Shown here piece after piece: positions 45,964 through 55,988 of a stretch of DNA of 64,000 nucleotides. Position 1 is the first letter of the stretch; each line of letters opens with the position of its first letter. The position numbers and the translations under genes were made by a program. Source of the DNA: Gigantopelta aegis (Eukaryota > Mollusca > Gastropoda > Neomphalida > Peltospiridae). The notes beneath the pieces are model-generated. The model was given only the letters and a program-made list of their open reading frames with translations, was not told where the DNA came from and did not search any database. The stretch covers positions 4,973,471 to 5,037,470 of the forward strand of contig NC_054703.1 in NCBI RefSeq assembly GCF_016097555.1, written 5' to 3'.

Positions 45964-47440
45964 TAGGTGACCGTGGATGACCAGTGACATGCAACACGTG
46001 AACACAGTGTTAACTGTATATAATATGATTAATATTTTAGGTGACCGTGGATGGCCAGTGGCATGCAACACGGGAACACAGTGTTAACTGTATAATAATA
46101 TGTTTAATGTTTTAGCTGACCGTGGATGGCCAGTGGCATGCAACACGGGAACACAATGTTAACTGTATAATAATATGTTTAATGTTTTAGCTGACCGTGG
46201 AGGGCCAGTGACATGCAACACGGGAACACAGTGTTAACTGTATATAATATGATTAATATTTTAGGTGACCGTGGATGGCCAGTGGCATGCAACACGGGAA
46301 CACAGTGTTAACTGTATATAATATGTTTAATGTTTTAGCTGACCGTGGATGGCCAGTGGCATGCAACACGGGAACACAGTGTTAACTGTATATAATATGT
46401 TTAATGTTTTAGCTGACCGTGGATGGCCAGTGGCATGCAACACGGGAACACAGTGTTAACTGTATATAATATGTTTAATGTTTTAGGTGACCGTGGATGG
46501 CCAGTGGCATGCAACACGGGAACACAGTGTTAACTGTATATAATATGTTTAATGTTTTAGCTGACCGTGGATGGCCAGTGGCATGCAACACGGGAACACA
46601 GTGTTAACTGTATAATAATATGTTTAATGTTTTAGCTGACCGTGGATGGCCAGTAGCATGCAACACGGGAACACAGTGTTAACTGTATATAATATGTTTA
46701 ATGTTTTAGGTGACCGTGGATGGCCAGTGGCATGCAACACGGGAACACAGTGTTAACTGTATAATAATATGTTTAATGTTTTAGATGACCGTAGATGGTC
46801 AGTGGCATGCAACACGGGAACACAGTGTTAACTGTATAATAATATTATTAATGTTTTAGGTGACCGTGGATGGCCAGTGGCATGCAACACGGGAACACAG
46901 TGTTAACTGTATAATAATATGTTTAATGTTTTAGGTGACCGTGGATGGCCAGTGGCATGCAACACGGGAACACAGTGTTAACTGTATAATAATATGTTTA
47001 ATGTTTTAGATGACCGTAGATGGTCAGTGGCATGCAACACGGAAACACAGTGTTAACTGTATAATAATATGTTTAATGTTTTAGGTGACCGTGGATGGCC
47101 AGTGGCATGCAACACGGGAACACAGTGTTAACTGTATAATAATATGTTTAATGTTTTAGGTGACGTGGATGGCCATGGCATGCAACACGGGAACACAATG
47201 TTAACTGTATAATAATATGTATTAATGTTTTAGCTGACCGTGGAGGTACAGTGACATGCAACACGGGAACACAGTGTTAACTGTATATAATATGATAATA
47301 TTTTAGGTGACCGTGGATGGCCAGTGGCATGCAACACGGGAACACAGTGTTAACTGTATATAATATGTTAATGTTTTAGCTGACCGTGGATGGCCAGTGG
47401 CATGCAACACGGGAACACAGTGTAACTGTATATAATATGT
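45964..47440 (+). repeat. 75-bp tandem array of terminal-exon starts with acceptors, about 20 units
   Basis: Each unit consists of an intron end (TTTAATGTTTTAG) and the first 48-50 bases of the galectin terminal exon (GTGACCGTGGATGGCCAGTG then GCATGCAACACGGGAACACA). Most units encode VTVDGQWHATREHSVN followed by CI and a stop. The rest of the real exon, as present at 2092-2160, is missing. The first unit has an early stop (VTVDDQ then TGA). Some units begin CTGACC instead of GTGACC, which keeps the frame. The single unit of copy A shows the ancestral state. Confidence 0.95.
45967..46023 (+). CDS. Candidate truncated terminal exon of the lectin gene (first of many)
   Basis: Exon 4 ends in phase 0, and each unit of the 75-bp array offers an AG acceptor followed by an in-frame galectin strand. 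Splicing to the first unit gives six codons and a stop (TGA). Splicing to later units, for example near 46041, gives about 18 codons ending VNCI. Either way the last two strands of the fold would be absent, unlike the 38-codon exon at 2044-2160. A full exon may be hidden in the gap at 49366-49565, which starts directly after an acceptor (TGTTTTAG). Confidence 0.35.
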
Positions 47441-49200
47441 ACTGTATTAGTGCTGTACATGACACGTGTACTGTATTAGTGGCTGTACATGACATACTGT
47501 ACTGTATTACAGTGTTAACTGTATATACATATGTGTACTGTATTAGTGACCGTGTATGGCCATGACACAGTGTACTGTATTAACTGTATATGACATGTGT
47601 ACTGTATTAGTGACCTGATGGCCACATGACACGGGAACCAGTGTTAGTGCTGTACATGACACCGTGTACTGTATTAGTGCTGTACATGACACGGGTGCAC
47701 TGTGTTAGTGCTGTATATGACATAGTGTACTGTTTTAGTGACTGTACATGGACAGTAGCATGTACGGGAACACAGTGATGTACATGACATAGTGTACTGT
47801 GTTAGTGATGTACATGACACAGTGTACTGTATTGGTGATGTACATGACACAGTGTACTGTATTAGTGCTGTACATGACATAGTGTACTGTATTAATGCTG
47901 TACATGACATAATGTACTGTATTAGTGCTGTACTGTATGCCATAATATTGTACTGTTTTAGGTGATTAGTGCTGTACATGACACAGTGTACTGTATTAGT
48001 GCTGTACATGTTTTACTGACCGTATATTAGTGCTGTACATGACACAGTGTACTGTATTAGTGCTGTACATGACACAGTGTACTGTATTAGTGCTGTACAT
48101 GACACAGTGTACTGTATTAGTGATGTACATGACATAGTGTACTGTATTAGTGCTGTACATGACACAGTGTACTGTATTAGTGCTGTACATGACACACTGT
48201 ACTGTATTAGTGCTGTACATGAACCACTGTACTGTATTAGTGCTGTACATGACATACTGTACTGTATTAGTGCTGTACATGACACAGTGTACTGTATTTG
48301 ACACATTATGCTAATGTTAGTGTATTAGTGATGACACAGCATGCTGTACTTGACAGTATGTGAATTAGTGCTGTACATGACAAAGTGTACTGTAATAGTG
48401 CAGTACATGACACAGTAGGCTGTATTAGTGATGTACATGACACAGTGTACTGTATTAGTGATGTACATGACAATGATGACATAGTGGACTATTAGTGATG
48501 CATGACACACGGGAATTAGTGATGTACATGTATAAGTGTATGTATTAGTGTTGTACATGACCGTGGATGGCATAGTGCACTATGTGATGTACATGACAAC
48601 TACTGTATTAGTGATGTACATGACACAGTGTACTGTATTAGTGCTGGACATGACATAGTGTACTGTATTAGTGCTGTACATGACATAGTGTACTGTGTTA
48701 GTGCTGTACATAACACAGTGTACTGTATTGGTGATGTACATGACACAGTGTACCGTATTAGTGCTGTACATGACACAGTGTACTGTATTAATGCTGTACA
48801 TGACATACTGTACTGTATTAGTGCTGTACATGCCATACTGTACTGTATTAGTGCTGTACATGACACAGTGTACTGTATTAGTGCTGTACATGACATAGTG
48901 TACTGTATTAGTGCTGTACATGACATCGTGTACTGTATTAGTGCTGTACATGACACAGTGTACTGTATTAGTGCTGATGACACAGTGTACTGTAACTGTA
49001 TAATACATATGTACTGTATTAATGCTTTACATGACACCGTGTACTGTATTAGTGGCAGTGTACATAGGGTATAACACAGTGTACTGTATTAGTGCTGTAC
49101 ATGACATACTGTATGTTTTAGTGCTGTACCGTGGATTGGTGACATACATGACACAGTGTACTGTATTAGTGCTGTACATGACACAGTGTACTGTATTAAT
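47441..49200 (+). repeat. 30-bp tandem array, about 55 units, grading from the 75-bp array
   Basis: Unit: TGTACTGTATTAGTGCTGTA plus CATGACACAG. At both edges there are intermediate forms, for example GTACTGTATTAGTGACCGTG and a piece with CAGTAGCATG and ACGGGAACACAGTG. The unit looks like a contracted version of the 75-bp unit. Period 30 leaves all frames open, so long repeat ORFs on both strands are artefacts. Confidence 0.92.
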
Positions 49201-49365
49201 AATATGTTTAATGTTTTAGGTGACCGTGGATGGCCAGTGGCATGCAACACGGAACACAGTGTTAACTGTATATAATATGTTTAATGTTTTAGGTGACCGT
49301 TGATGACCAAGGCATGCAACACGGGAACACAATGTTAACTGTATAATAATATGTTAATGTTTTAG
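49201..49365 (+). repeat. 75-bp array resumes, up to the gap
   Basis: Two or so units with GTGACCGTGGATGGCCAGTG and GTGACCGTTGATGACC. The last base before the gap is the G of an acceptor TTTTAG. Confidence 0.9.
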
Positions 49366-49565
49366 NNNNNNNNNNNNNNNNNNNNNNNNNNNNNNNNNNN
49401 NNNNNNNNNNNNNNNNNNNNNNNNNNNNNNNNNNNNNNNNNNNNNNNNNNNNNNNNNNNNNNNNNNNNNNNNNNNNNNNNNNNNNNNNNNNNNNNNNNNN
49501 NNNNNNNNNNNNNNNNNNNNNNNNNNNNNNNNNNNNNNNNNNNNNNNNNNNNNNNNNNNNNNNNN
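49366..49565. other. Assembly gap (200 N) at a splice acceptor
   Basis: Exactly 200 N. It may hide more array units and the complete terminal exon. Confidence 1.
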
Positions 49566-50280
49566 ATCGCAAAATGTTATACAAATATCGTGGTTTGAGA
49601 GTTAAATAAACATGCTCTTGATAACACAATAGTCTTAGCTTGTGAATATTCGGAATACCTTTGAGTTGCGATTGAGTTCCAAATTCCCCACTCGGAACAT
49701 CTCGGCTGACATAAATAACATAAATAATCCACTTGTTTGATGATGAAAACGCACACCCACCTCCAAGCTAAATGTTTTTAAATTGCATCATTTTATCCAC
49801 ATTTGAGTGTAGTTGTTATTTAACAGTTTTATTACTTTTTCCATATTTAATACTGAACAGAATACAACAAAGACTTTTACCTCAACCCCCACCTCTGTAA
49901 ACTGGATACCCATGGTCCATGGGTTTAGGGTACTGTTTAGAGGAGATTCACTGCATCATGTAAACTTGTTTGTACTAGTATATGTAACAGTACATGATTA
50001 ATAAAGGACAACAGTGACATGATTTTAACATTTGGTGACACACATTTTCAGTTATGACAGGAGATTTCGACAAGCACCACCAAACAATTATTTCCAGGCT
50101 TTCAGCTAAAGGTGAAAGTTGAAAACCTGTGCTGTGTTGTGAAGGGAATGTGCTCGAGAACAATTTAATTGGTTTTCATAGAATCCTAAATAAAAACAGA
50201 TTTTTTATGACTCTTTTTTTTAGATAAGCCAAGCTCTACACACTAAATCTATTGACCGCAAGTGACATCTTCTGAATACT
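49566..50280. other. Intergenic or 5' flank of the receptor gene
   Basis: No repeat family or exon recognised. It includes the sequence just upstream of the ATG at 50281; no clear TATA element was identified. Confidence 0.45.
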
Positions 50281-51087
50281 ATGTATCTCAAACTGCAACA
50301 AGAATACCTTCCTGTAATCAAGATCTTCATCTTGGTCAGTGTCTGTGGAAACTGCTTAGCTATTCCTCTGCTGCTACGAAAGAGGAAACTCCCGTCAGCC
50401 GTATATCTCGTCCCGCTTTCAGTGGTTGATTGCTTCGACCTGGTCTGTCTGTTCTTCATTCTCGAGAACCCCCTTCCGAATCTCGGCTCCCTGTGCGCTC
50501 TCATAGTATCGTCTTCTCTCGAGTCCAGCTTCTGCAAAATGATCGCCTTAATCTCGGAAAGGACTCTGCTCGAATCGTCTGTTTGCAGAGTGGTCAGCGA
50601 GCCATGGGATAGAGTGGTTCCTGGAAGATGGATACGAGTGTATACCGCAGTGAGTGTGATTTCCATATGCGCCTGTCTCGTGTACGGCTCACAGAGTCTG
50701 GTCCTGGGATACGAAAGCTCTCTGCTTCTGCAGATCATTCTGGTGTTACTACTGCACGTCCTGCCCTTAGCTGGAATGGCGTACCTGGTCGCCAGCATTC
50801 AACAGATCCTGAAGAAGACAACATGGGCGACATCAGACTACCCCACACAACACAGTGTTCTCGATAAGGACTGTAAACCCGACATACAGTTCACCAGATA
50901 TGTTGTCTCCATAGCAGTGGTGTCCTTCGTGACATATCCAATATATTCCACAGTCTTACTGGCTGTTAATACATTTCCAGAATTATGGGTACCTGGAATA
51001 TTTCTTGTAACATGTTTGACAATTATCGTGCAATGCGGGGCTAATGCAGGTCTGCTATTGATGAACTTGACAACACTTTATCCTTAG
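50281..51087 (+). CDS. Single-exon rhodopsin-like seven-transmembrane receptor
   Basis: An uninterrupted 268-codon ORF with seven hydrophobic segments at about 9-32, 41-62, 69-93, 117-135, 146-172, 206-229 and 238-262. The G-N pair at 23-24 (helix 1) and LSVVD at 46-50 (helix 2) match class A receptor motifs, as do Cys 72 at the start of helix 3 and prolines at 162 (helix 5) and 220 (helix 6). Two activation motifs are changed: SER (92-94) stands for D/E-R-Y after helix 3, and NAGLL (255-259) for NPxxY in helix 7. The second extracellular loop (about 136-145) has no cysteine to pair with Cys 72. The protein is short, with a tiny N-terminus and almost no C-terminal tail. No ligand can be named. 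It could be a divergent chemoreceptor-type gene of an expanded intronless family. The codon pattern and lack of stops argue that it is a real gene. Confidence 0.75.
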   Translation: MYLKLQQEYLPVIKIFILVSVCGNCLAIPLLLRKRKLPSAVYLVPLSVVDCFDLVCLFFILENPLPNLGSLCALIVSSSLESSFCKMIALISERTLLESSVCRVVSEPWDRVVPGRWIRVYTAVSVISICACLVYGSQSLVLGYESSLLLQIILVLLLHVLPLAGMAYLVASIQQILKKTTWATSDYPTQHSVLDKDCKPDIQFTRYVVSIAVVSFVTYPIYSTVLLAVNTFPELWVPGIFLVTCLTIIVQCGANAGLLLMNLTTLYP

Positions 51088-51254
51088 ATTATTTCCACAG
51101 GACAAAGCAAAGGATAACGTTTCCTGGAAACTCGAAATGGTCGATTGATAAATGGAGTTGGAGGTTGGGAGTACGCTTGGGCTTAGCTGGCCTTACTGGC
51201 AAAAGAACTCTACTATCGTAAATCCTTGCATAGAAGCTGCCTCGATTAAAAAAG
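51088..51254. other. 3' flank of receptor gene
   Basis: Nothing recognised; no canonical AATAAA noticed close to the stop. Confidence 0.4.
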
Positions 51255-51425
51255 TTAAAAGTTTGTTTTGCTTAACAAAACCACTTTTATATGTACTATT
51301 TCACAGATAGGACAGCACAAACCACGGCCTTTGATATACAAGTCGTGGTGCACTGGATGGAAATAGAAATAGCCCAATGGTCCCACTGGCAGGGATCGAT
51401 CTGGGTGAAGATAAATAACCCAAAG
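51255..51425 (-). mobile_element. SINE fragment (core, tail type 2)
   Basis: GTTTGTTTTGCTTAAC at the tail side, CACGGCCTTTGATATA, then AATAGCCCAATGG and GGGATCGATCTGGG. The 5' end of the head is absent. Confidence 0.8.
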
Positions 51426-51454
51426 GTTCAATACAGGGCATATTTCATTTCATT

Positions 51455-51680
51455 TCATTTTCGTGTTTCTCTTCAATTAGGTTTCACGCACGCTGTTCTG
51501 GGCACACACCTACTGCTATCACACACCTCAGCTATCTGGGCTGTCTGTCCAGGACTGAGAGTTAGTTGCTAGTGGTTAGTGAGAGAGAAGAGGGTAAAAT
51601 GGTCTTACACCTACCCACTGAGTTATTAAAACTCGCTCTGGGTGGGAGTTGGTACCAGGCTTATGACAACAACACCGAGG
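51455..51680 (-). mobile_element. SINE of the 12466 type
   Basis: Minus-strand body with CCTCTTCTCTCTCACTAACC and CCTGGACAGACAGCCC. The head is reduced to CGGTGTTGTTGTC-like sequence. Confidence 0.8.
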
Positions 51681-51687
51681 TCGTAGG

Positions 51688-52200
51688 GTTAGTGTGGAGT
51701 TCTATAGCAATGTCACACATGAGATAACAATAGGGTTAGTGTGTGTGTTTAATAGTAACGTCACACATGAGATAACAATAGGGTTAGTGTGTGCTTTACA
51801 TCAACGTCACGTGTGAGATAACAATAGGGTTAGTGTGTTTTATAGCAACGTCACACGTGAGATAACAATAGTGTTAGTGTGTGTTTTATAGCAACGTCAC
51901 ACATGAGATAACAATAGAGTTAGTGTGTTTTATAACAACGTCACACGTGAGATAACAAATAGGGTTAGTGTGTGTTTTATAGTAACGTCACACATGAAAT
52001 AACAATAGGGTTAGTGTGTTCTTTATAGTAACATCACACATAAGATAACAATAAGGTTAGTGTGTGTTGTTATACGAACGTCACACATGAGATAACAATA
52101 GGGTTAGTGTGTGTTTAATAGTAACGTCACACATGAGATAACAATAGGGTTAGTGTGTGTGTGTTTTATAGTAACGTCACACATAAGATAACAATAGCTT
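51688..52200 (+). repeat. About 48-bp minisatellite, about 10 units
   Basis: Unit around GTTTTATAGTAACGTCACAC plus ATGAGATAACAATAGGGTTA and GTGTGT. Each unit holds ACGTCAC. Varies in the TG run length. Confidence 0.92.
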
Positions 52201-52444
52201 TTTCAGTTGAGTTCAGTTATTTCAGCGAACACTTTCTAAGCTGGAGGACACAGAATAAGGAAATGTATGTAGTGTGTATGCAGTAACGAATTAATATACC
52301 CATGCAGGTTTGTCTTTCGTGTTGCTTAGTAGGTGAGCAAGGGTGGGGTGGGGGTGGTAGGAAACTCAATGGTTTCGCCCACCATACATTATTGGTAGGA
52401 GTATCCAGTGTGATATCTCATGCACGCTCCTACTACAGAATGGG
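52201..52444. other. Unassigned sequence
   Basis: Nothing recognised beyond a GGGGTGG-rich patch near 52343. Confidence 0.4.
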
Positions 52445-52555
52445 CTACTCTTTCGGATTCTCTCTCACTAACCACCACTAACAACAACGAACAACTAACC
52501 CACTGTCCTGACAGACAGCCCAAATAGCTGAGGTGACATGTGTGCCCAGGACACC
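52445..52555 (+). mobile_element. SINE body fragment of the 12466 type
   Basis: TCTCTCACTAACCACC, then CCCACTGTCCTGACAGACAG and GCTGAGGTG. Opposite in orientation to the copy at 51455. Confidence 0.75.
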
Positions 52556-52738
52556 ACTTCATGGGCTATTATTTTCGATTAGCAGCAAGGGGTCGTTTTT
52601 ATGCATCATCCCACAGACAGGGTAGTACATACCACAGCCTCTGATATACCAGTCCTGGTGTACTGGTTGGAACGAAAAATAGCCCAGACCGACTGCGCAT
52701 CGAGCAAGCGCTTTACCACTGGGCTACGTCCCGCCCCA
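52556..52738 (-). mobile_element. SINE (head type A), tail lost
   Basis: The core (GATTAGCAGCAAGGGGTCGT on the + strand) leads to the head, ending GGGCTACGTCCCGCCCC. Confidence 0.85.
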
Positions 52739-52750
52739 CGGACGGACAAC

Positions 52751-53314
52751 GTCCAATCTGATTAAAATTAGCTCTACTGGTCTACCAGTAGATCTAGTAG
52801 CATTGCGTGGACTCCCATATCCAAGTGACATTTCATCTATAAATAACACTTTAAATATCGACCAATTACACTTCGCCTTTTATAGCGTTATTCGGGAGCA
52901 TACAAATTCTAAAAATATCGGGCGAGACTATTTATGCAATAGGCGAACTTTTTTGTCTATTTCAACATTAAAAAACAGGGGAAAAAGTGCAGTAATAAAC
53001 TCTGGATTGTATACTGGTATAAACAGATTTTATGGCTATACCATCACGTTTTTTGTGGGGGGTTTTCGTCTTGAAACGAATTTTATATTGAAATTAGTTT
53101 CCGGCATACTTCGTAATTCACCCGAATCATTTCGTATATCCTCGGCATAATCCCGAATGTTTTCAAATTCTTTTCAATTCACTTACAATGATTTTGCAAG
53201 TAAGGTTTTGATTGGTCGAATGAAAGGACAACTGGACATGAGCTCCAAAGGGGTGCTGTTAGATCCACAGGTAATAATAATTAACCAGTGGAGCTAATTT
53301 TAATTAGATTGGAC
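52751..53314. mobile_element. 564-bp non-autonomous element with 30-bp inverted ends
   Basis: The left end GTCCAATCTGATTAAAATTA then GCTC...ACTGGT is matched inverted at the right (GTCCAATCTAATTAAAATTA). The flanks read ACAAC and AACGC. No transposase. The 115-codon ORF inside has no recognised domain. Confidence 0.8.
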
Positions 53315-53798
53315 AACGCCATACCATAATACGACCCATCATAGACGGGCGTATTAAACGTCCGTGATGCCCACATAATAGAAACTAGAGTGTCCTCTAG
53401 CGTTGTTCTATTATATGTTATTGTAACACATAATATATAACGTATAGAAAAACGCTGGAGGAAACTCCAACTAACGCACTAGAAACCTCGTGTTACAGCA
53501 GTTTTCGTGAATCGATATCACAGGTGTTTTCAGAAATTATTGTCACATCTGTCTTCTTCAATCAATATCACAATACCAGCTCAGATTAAAATGATTGTCA
53601 GAGGAATCGTACCTACGTCTTAAAAACAAATTACTGTCGGAAATAGAATACAAATGATTTGCATTGATTATTTCTTACATATTAAACTGACGAGTAAACA
53701 TTTTGTAAATATCTCTTTAATGATAGTCTACCTAATTTAGCATTTACTCGCTTTGGCTCTCATTGATGTACAAAGTGGTGTTTACTTCTGAAATTAAA
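53315..53798. other. Unassigned, with a dispersed repeat
   Basis: 53620-53790 is an inverted match to about 31080-31260, and the last part (TCATTGATGTACAAAGTGGT) also occurs at 22692. Otherwise nothing seen. Confidence 0.55.
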
Positions 53799-54073
53799 GG
53801 GATATTCTGCTGCATTGTAAGATGATTCCGACTAATAAAATATTTCTACGATTAAACTTACATATTAAATATATTTTCTTGTTTAGAATACCAGTGTCTG
53901 TATGTTCAATGTGTTTCTGATCGTCTTAATATTTGTAAGAAGCCCAAACTGGATTTTGTTTTCAAATAATTTCGTATGTACGAAAACATTTATTTTAGGA
54001 AATAAAATTAAATTTAACCTAGTACAAACATTAGAACGATCAGAAAGACTTTTAATATACAGCCACTGATATA

Positions 54074-55570
54074 TACTCTTCAAAAGAAGAAACGCAAAAC
54101 CACATTGTCGTAACATTTGGAGAATTGATTTAATTATTGAATGGTGAGTCCGATAATTACCAAATGTTCCCGGATTGTTCACAATTCACTCTAGTCCATT
54201 GTGAGTAAGTGATAGGACACACCACCAAGGTCAAGGTCATCTGGAGTCAATACCGGGTGTGGCCTCCGCGTGTGTTGACAACTGCCTGGCACCGCCTGCC
54301 CATTGAAGCAACCAGAGTACGGATGACGTCCCGGGGGATGGTGGCCCACTCGGCCTGCAAGGCTGCTGCCAGCTCGGGTAGGGTCTGGGGCTGTGGTTGT
54401 CGCTGTCGGAGGCGTCGGTCCAACTCGTCCCATAGATGCTCAATTGGGTTCAAATCCGGTGATATCGATGGCCAAGGAAGGACATTAATGTTGTTGTTCT
54501 GTAGGAAAGCCGTCGTGAGACGTGCTGTGTGAGGCCTGGCGTTGTCATGTTGGAACACTGCGTTGGCGTTGGCCATAACTGGAACGATGTGTGGCCGGAG
54601 GATCTGGTCAATGTAGCCCTGTGCATTCAGGTTGCCCTGCACGTGGACCAGGTCAGTTCTGCCAGTGTGTGAGATGGCTGCCCACACCATGACACTACCC
54701 CCGCCGAATCTGTCCACTTCCTGCACGCAGTTTGCCGCATAACGTTCACCACGACGCCTATACACGCGACATCTTCCATCATGACGTCGGAGCAGAAATC
54801 GGGACTCGTCACTGAACCACACTGTCTCCATCGCAGTTGAGGCCATTGTCGATGAATCTGGCACCACTGCAGTCGGAGTCGACGGTGTTGTGGTGTTAAG
54901 ATGACACCTCGAACTGGACGTCTGGCACGAATTCCTACCTCACGTAGGCGGTTCCGTACGGTCTGGTCGGATATCCTGCGCAAACCTGGTATTGCTGCGG
55001 CTGTGGAGGTGGCAGTAGTCAATCGTTCCCGAAGGTGGCGTACCCGGATGTAGCGGTCCTGCCCGGGGGTAGTGACCCGTGGTCGACCGGATCTAGGGAG
55101 GTCACGTGTTGATCCATGTTGCTGGTAACGGTCCCACAGTCTGGAGATGGTGCTTGGGGACACATGGAATGCCCTGGCAACGGCCGTTCTGGATTCGCCT
55201 GCGTCTAGTCGGCCGATGGCATTGTTTCTCTGCGGTTCACTGAGACGTGGCATGTCCTGGATTGTCAACTGTCGGCCAGATACAGAGGCCAGGCAAGCGA
55301 ACACCCTGCACTTTTATACTGCCGGTGTTCATGTTGCACGTGCAGACAACGCACGTGCAGTGGTGACATGGTTTGCACGTGGCTGCGTTTTTGCGAATAT
55401 TCACATTTTGGAACTTTATTGTACAGTAGCTATGTTTTATCGAATGTAACCGTGGGAATGTGTTTGGGACATGCAATGACCTTATATTCACAAAGCATGA
55501 ACCGGTAGGAAACATAAAATCGGAGTTATAACCCATTTGTACCCTTTTGCGTTTCTTTTTTTGAAGAGTA
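54074..55570 (-). mobile_element. Tc1-like transposon with terminal inverted repeats
   Basis: The ends read TACTCTTCAAAAGAAGAAAC and, inverted, TACTCTTCAAAAAAAGAAAC, with TA on each side. Length about 1.5 kb with a single transposase gene on the minus strand. It is inserted in the palindromic element 53799-55675. Confidence 0.93.
54247..55253 (-). pseudogene. Tc1-type DD34E transposase with one frameshift
   Basis: The first frame starts MPRLSEPQRNNAIGRLDAGE. It carries a helix-turn-helix (TAVARAFHVSPSTISRLW), an AT-hook-like GRPR (SGRPRVTTPGQDRYI) and a second helix-turn-helix (RISDQTVRNRLREVGI). A one-base loss near 54815 shifts the frame. The second frame then gives WFSDESRFLL, FGGGSVMVWAAISH, HDNARPHTAR, SPDLNPIEHLWDEL and ends GGHTRY. 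Counting from HDN to PIE gives 34 residues between the second and third acidic residues, so the catalytic triad is DD34E and present. Only the frameshift separates it from an intact gene, so this copy is young but not active as it stands. Confidence 0.9.
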
Positions 55571-55679
55571 TATTATGCAGGAAAATATATTTGGTATGTA
55601 ATTATAATCGTTAAAAAGTCTCTGTTAGTCGATAACATCTTAAAAATTGCAGCAAACTCAGAAATGTCCATTTAAAAGA

Positions 55680-55988
55680 ATGATGTCAGTAAACAGGTGA
55701 TTTATGCACTTTATTGGAACAGACTATAAAACATGTTGGACAACATGCCAATTTGATTGCTGTTACAGTATGTGAGGGCCGTTTCTGATGATGGTTTACC
55801 CCTATCCCTCTCCAAAACAAAATATGTGTAGACATTTTTAAGTAACTTTTGAGAACAGCTGTCAAGAACCATTCTGAGTGTGTGGTCTATTATACCGGTA
55901 TTAAAGGTGCTATTTCCAAGTTGCATAATGACAGCTATTGCAAATCATGCTTTCATTACATTTTGCTTTAACATTTAAAAACTACACC
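55680..55988. repeat. Dispersed repeat, pair of 22690-23010
   Basis: Same order of blocks as the intron 1 copy (CAGGTGATTTATGCACTTTA, CCCTATCCCTCTCCAAAACA). It continues after the TTAA element at 56369. Confidence 0.85.

Larger units (their letters stand above)
53799..55675. mobile_element. 380-bp palindromic TTAA-type element split by Tc1
   Basis: The left end TTAAAGGGATATTC and CTGCATTGTAAGATG have inverted partners at the right (GCAGCAAACTCAGAAATG then TCCATTTAA). The middle is also palindromic: TTTCTGATCG...ATATTTGTA against TACAAACATT...CGATCAGAAA around 53975. The 54074-55570 transposon lies in the right arm. The TTAA ends suggest a piggyBac-type target. Confidence 0.75.

Noticed and set aside
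47674..49219. Long ORFs such as YCISAVHDTV repeats and their reverse
   Set aside because: Period 30 keeps every frame open; it is a degenerate satellite.
52803..53150. 115-codon ORF
   Set aside because: Entirely inside a short inverted-repeat element and without a domain; likely chance.
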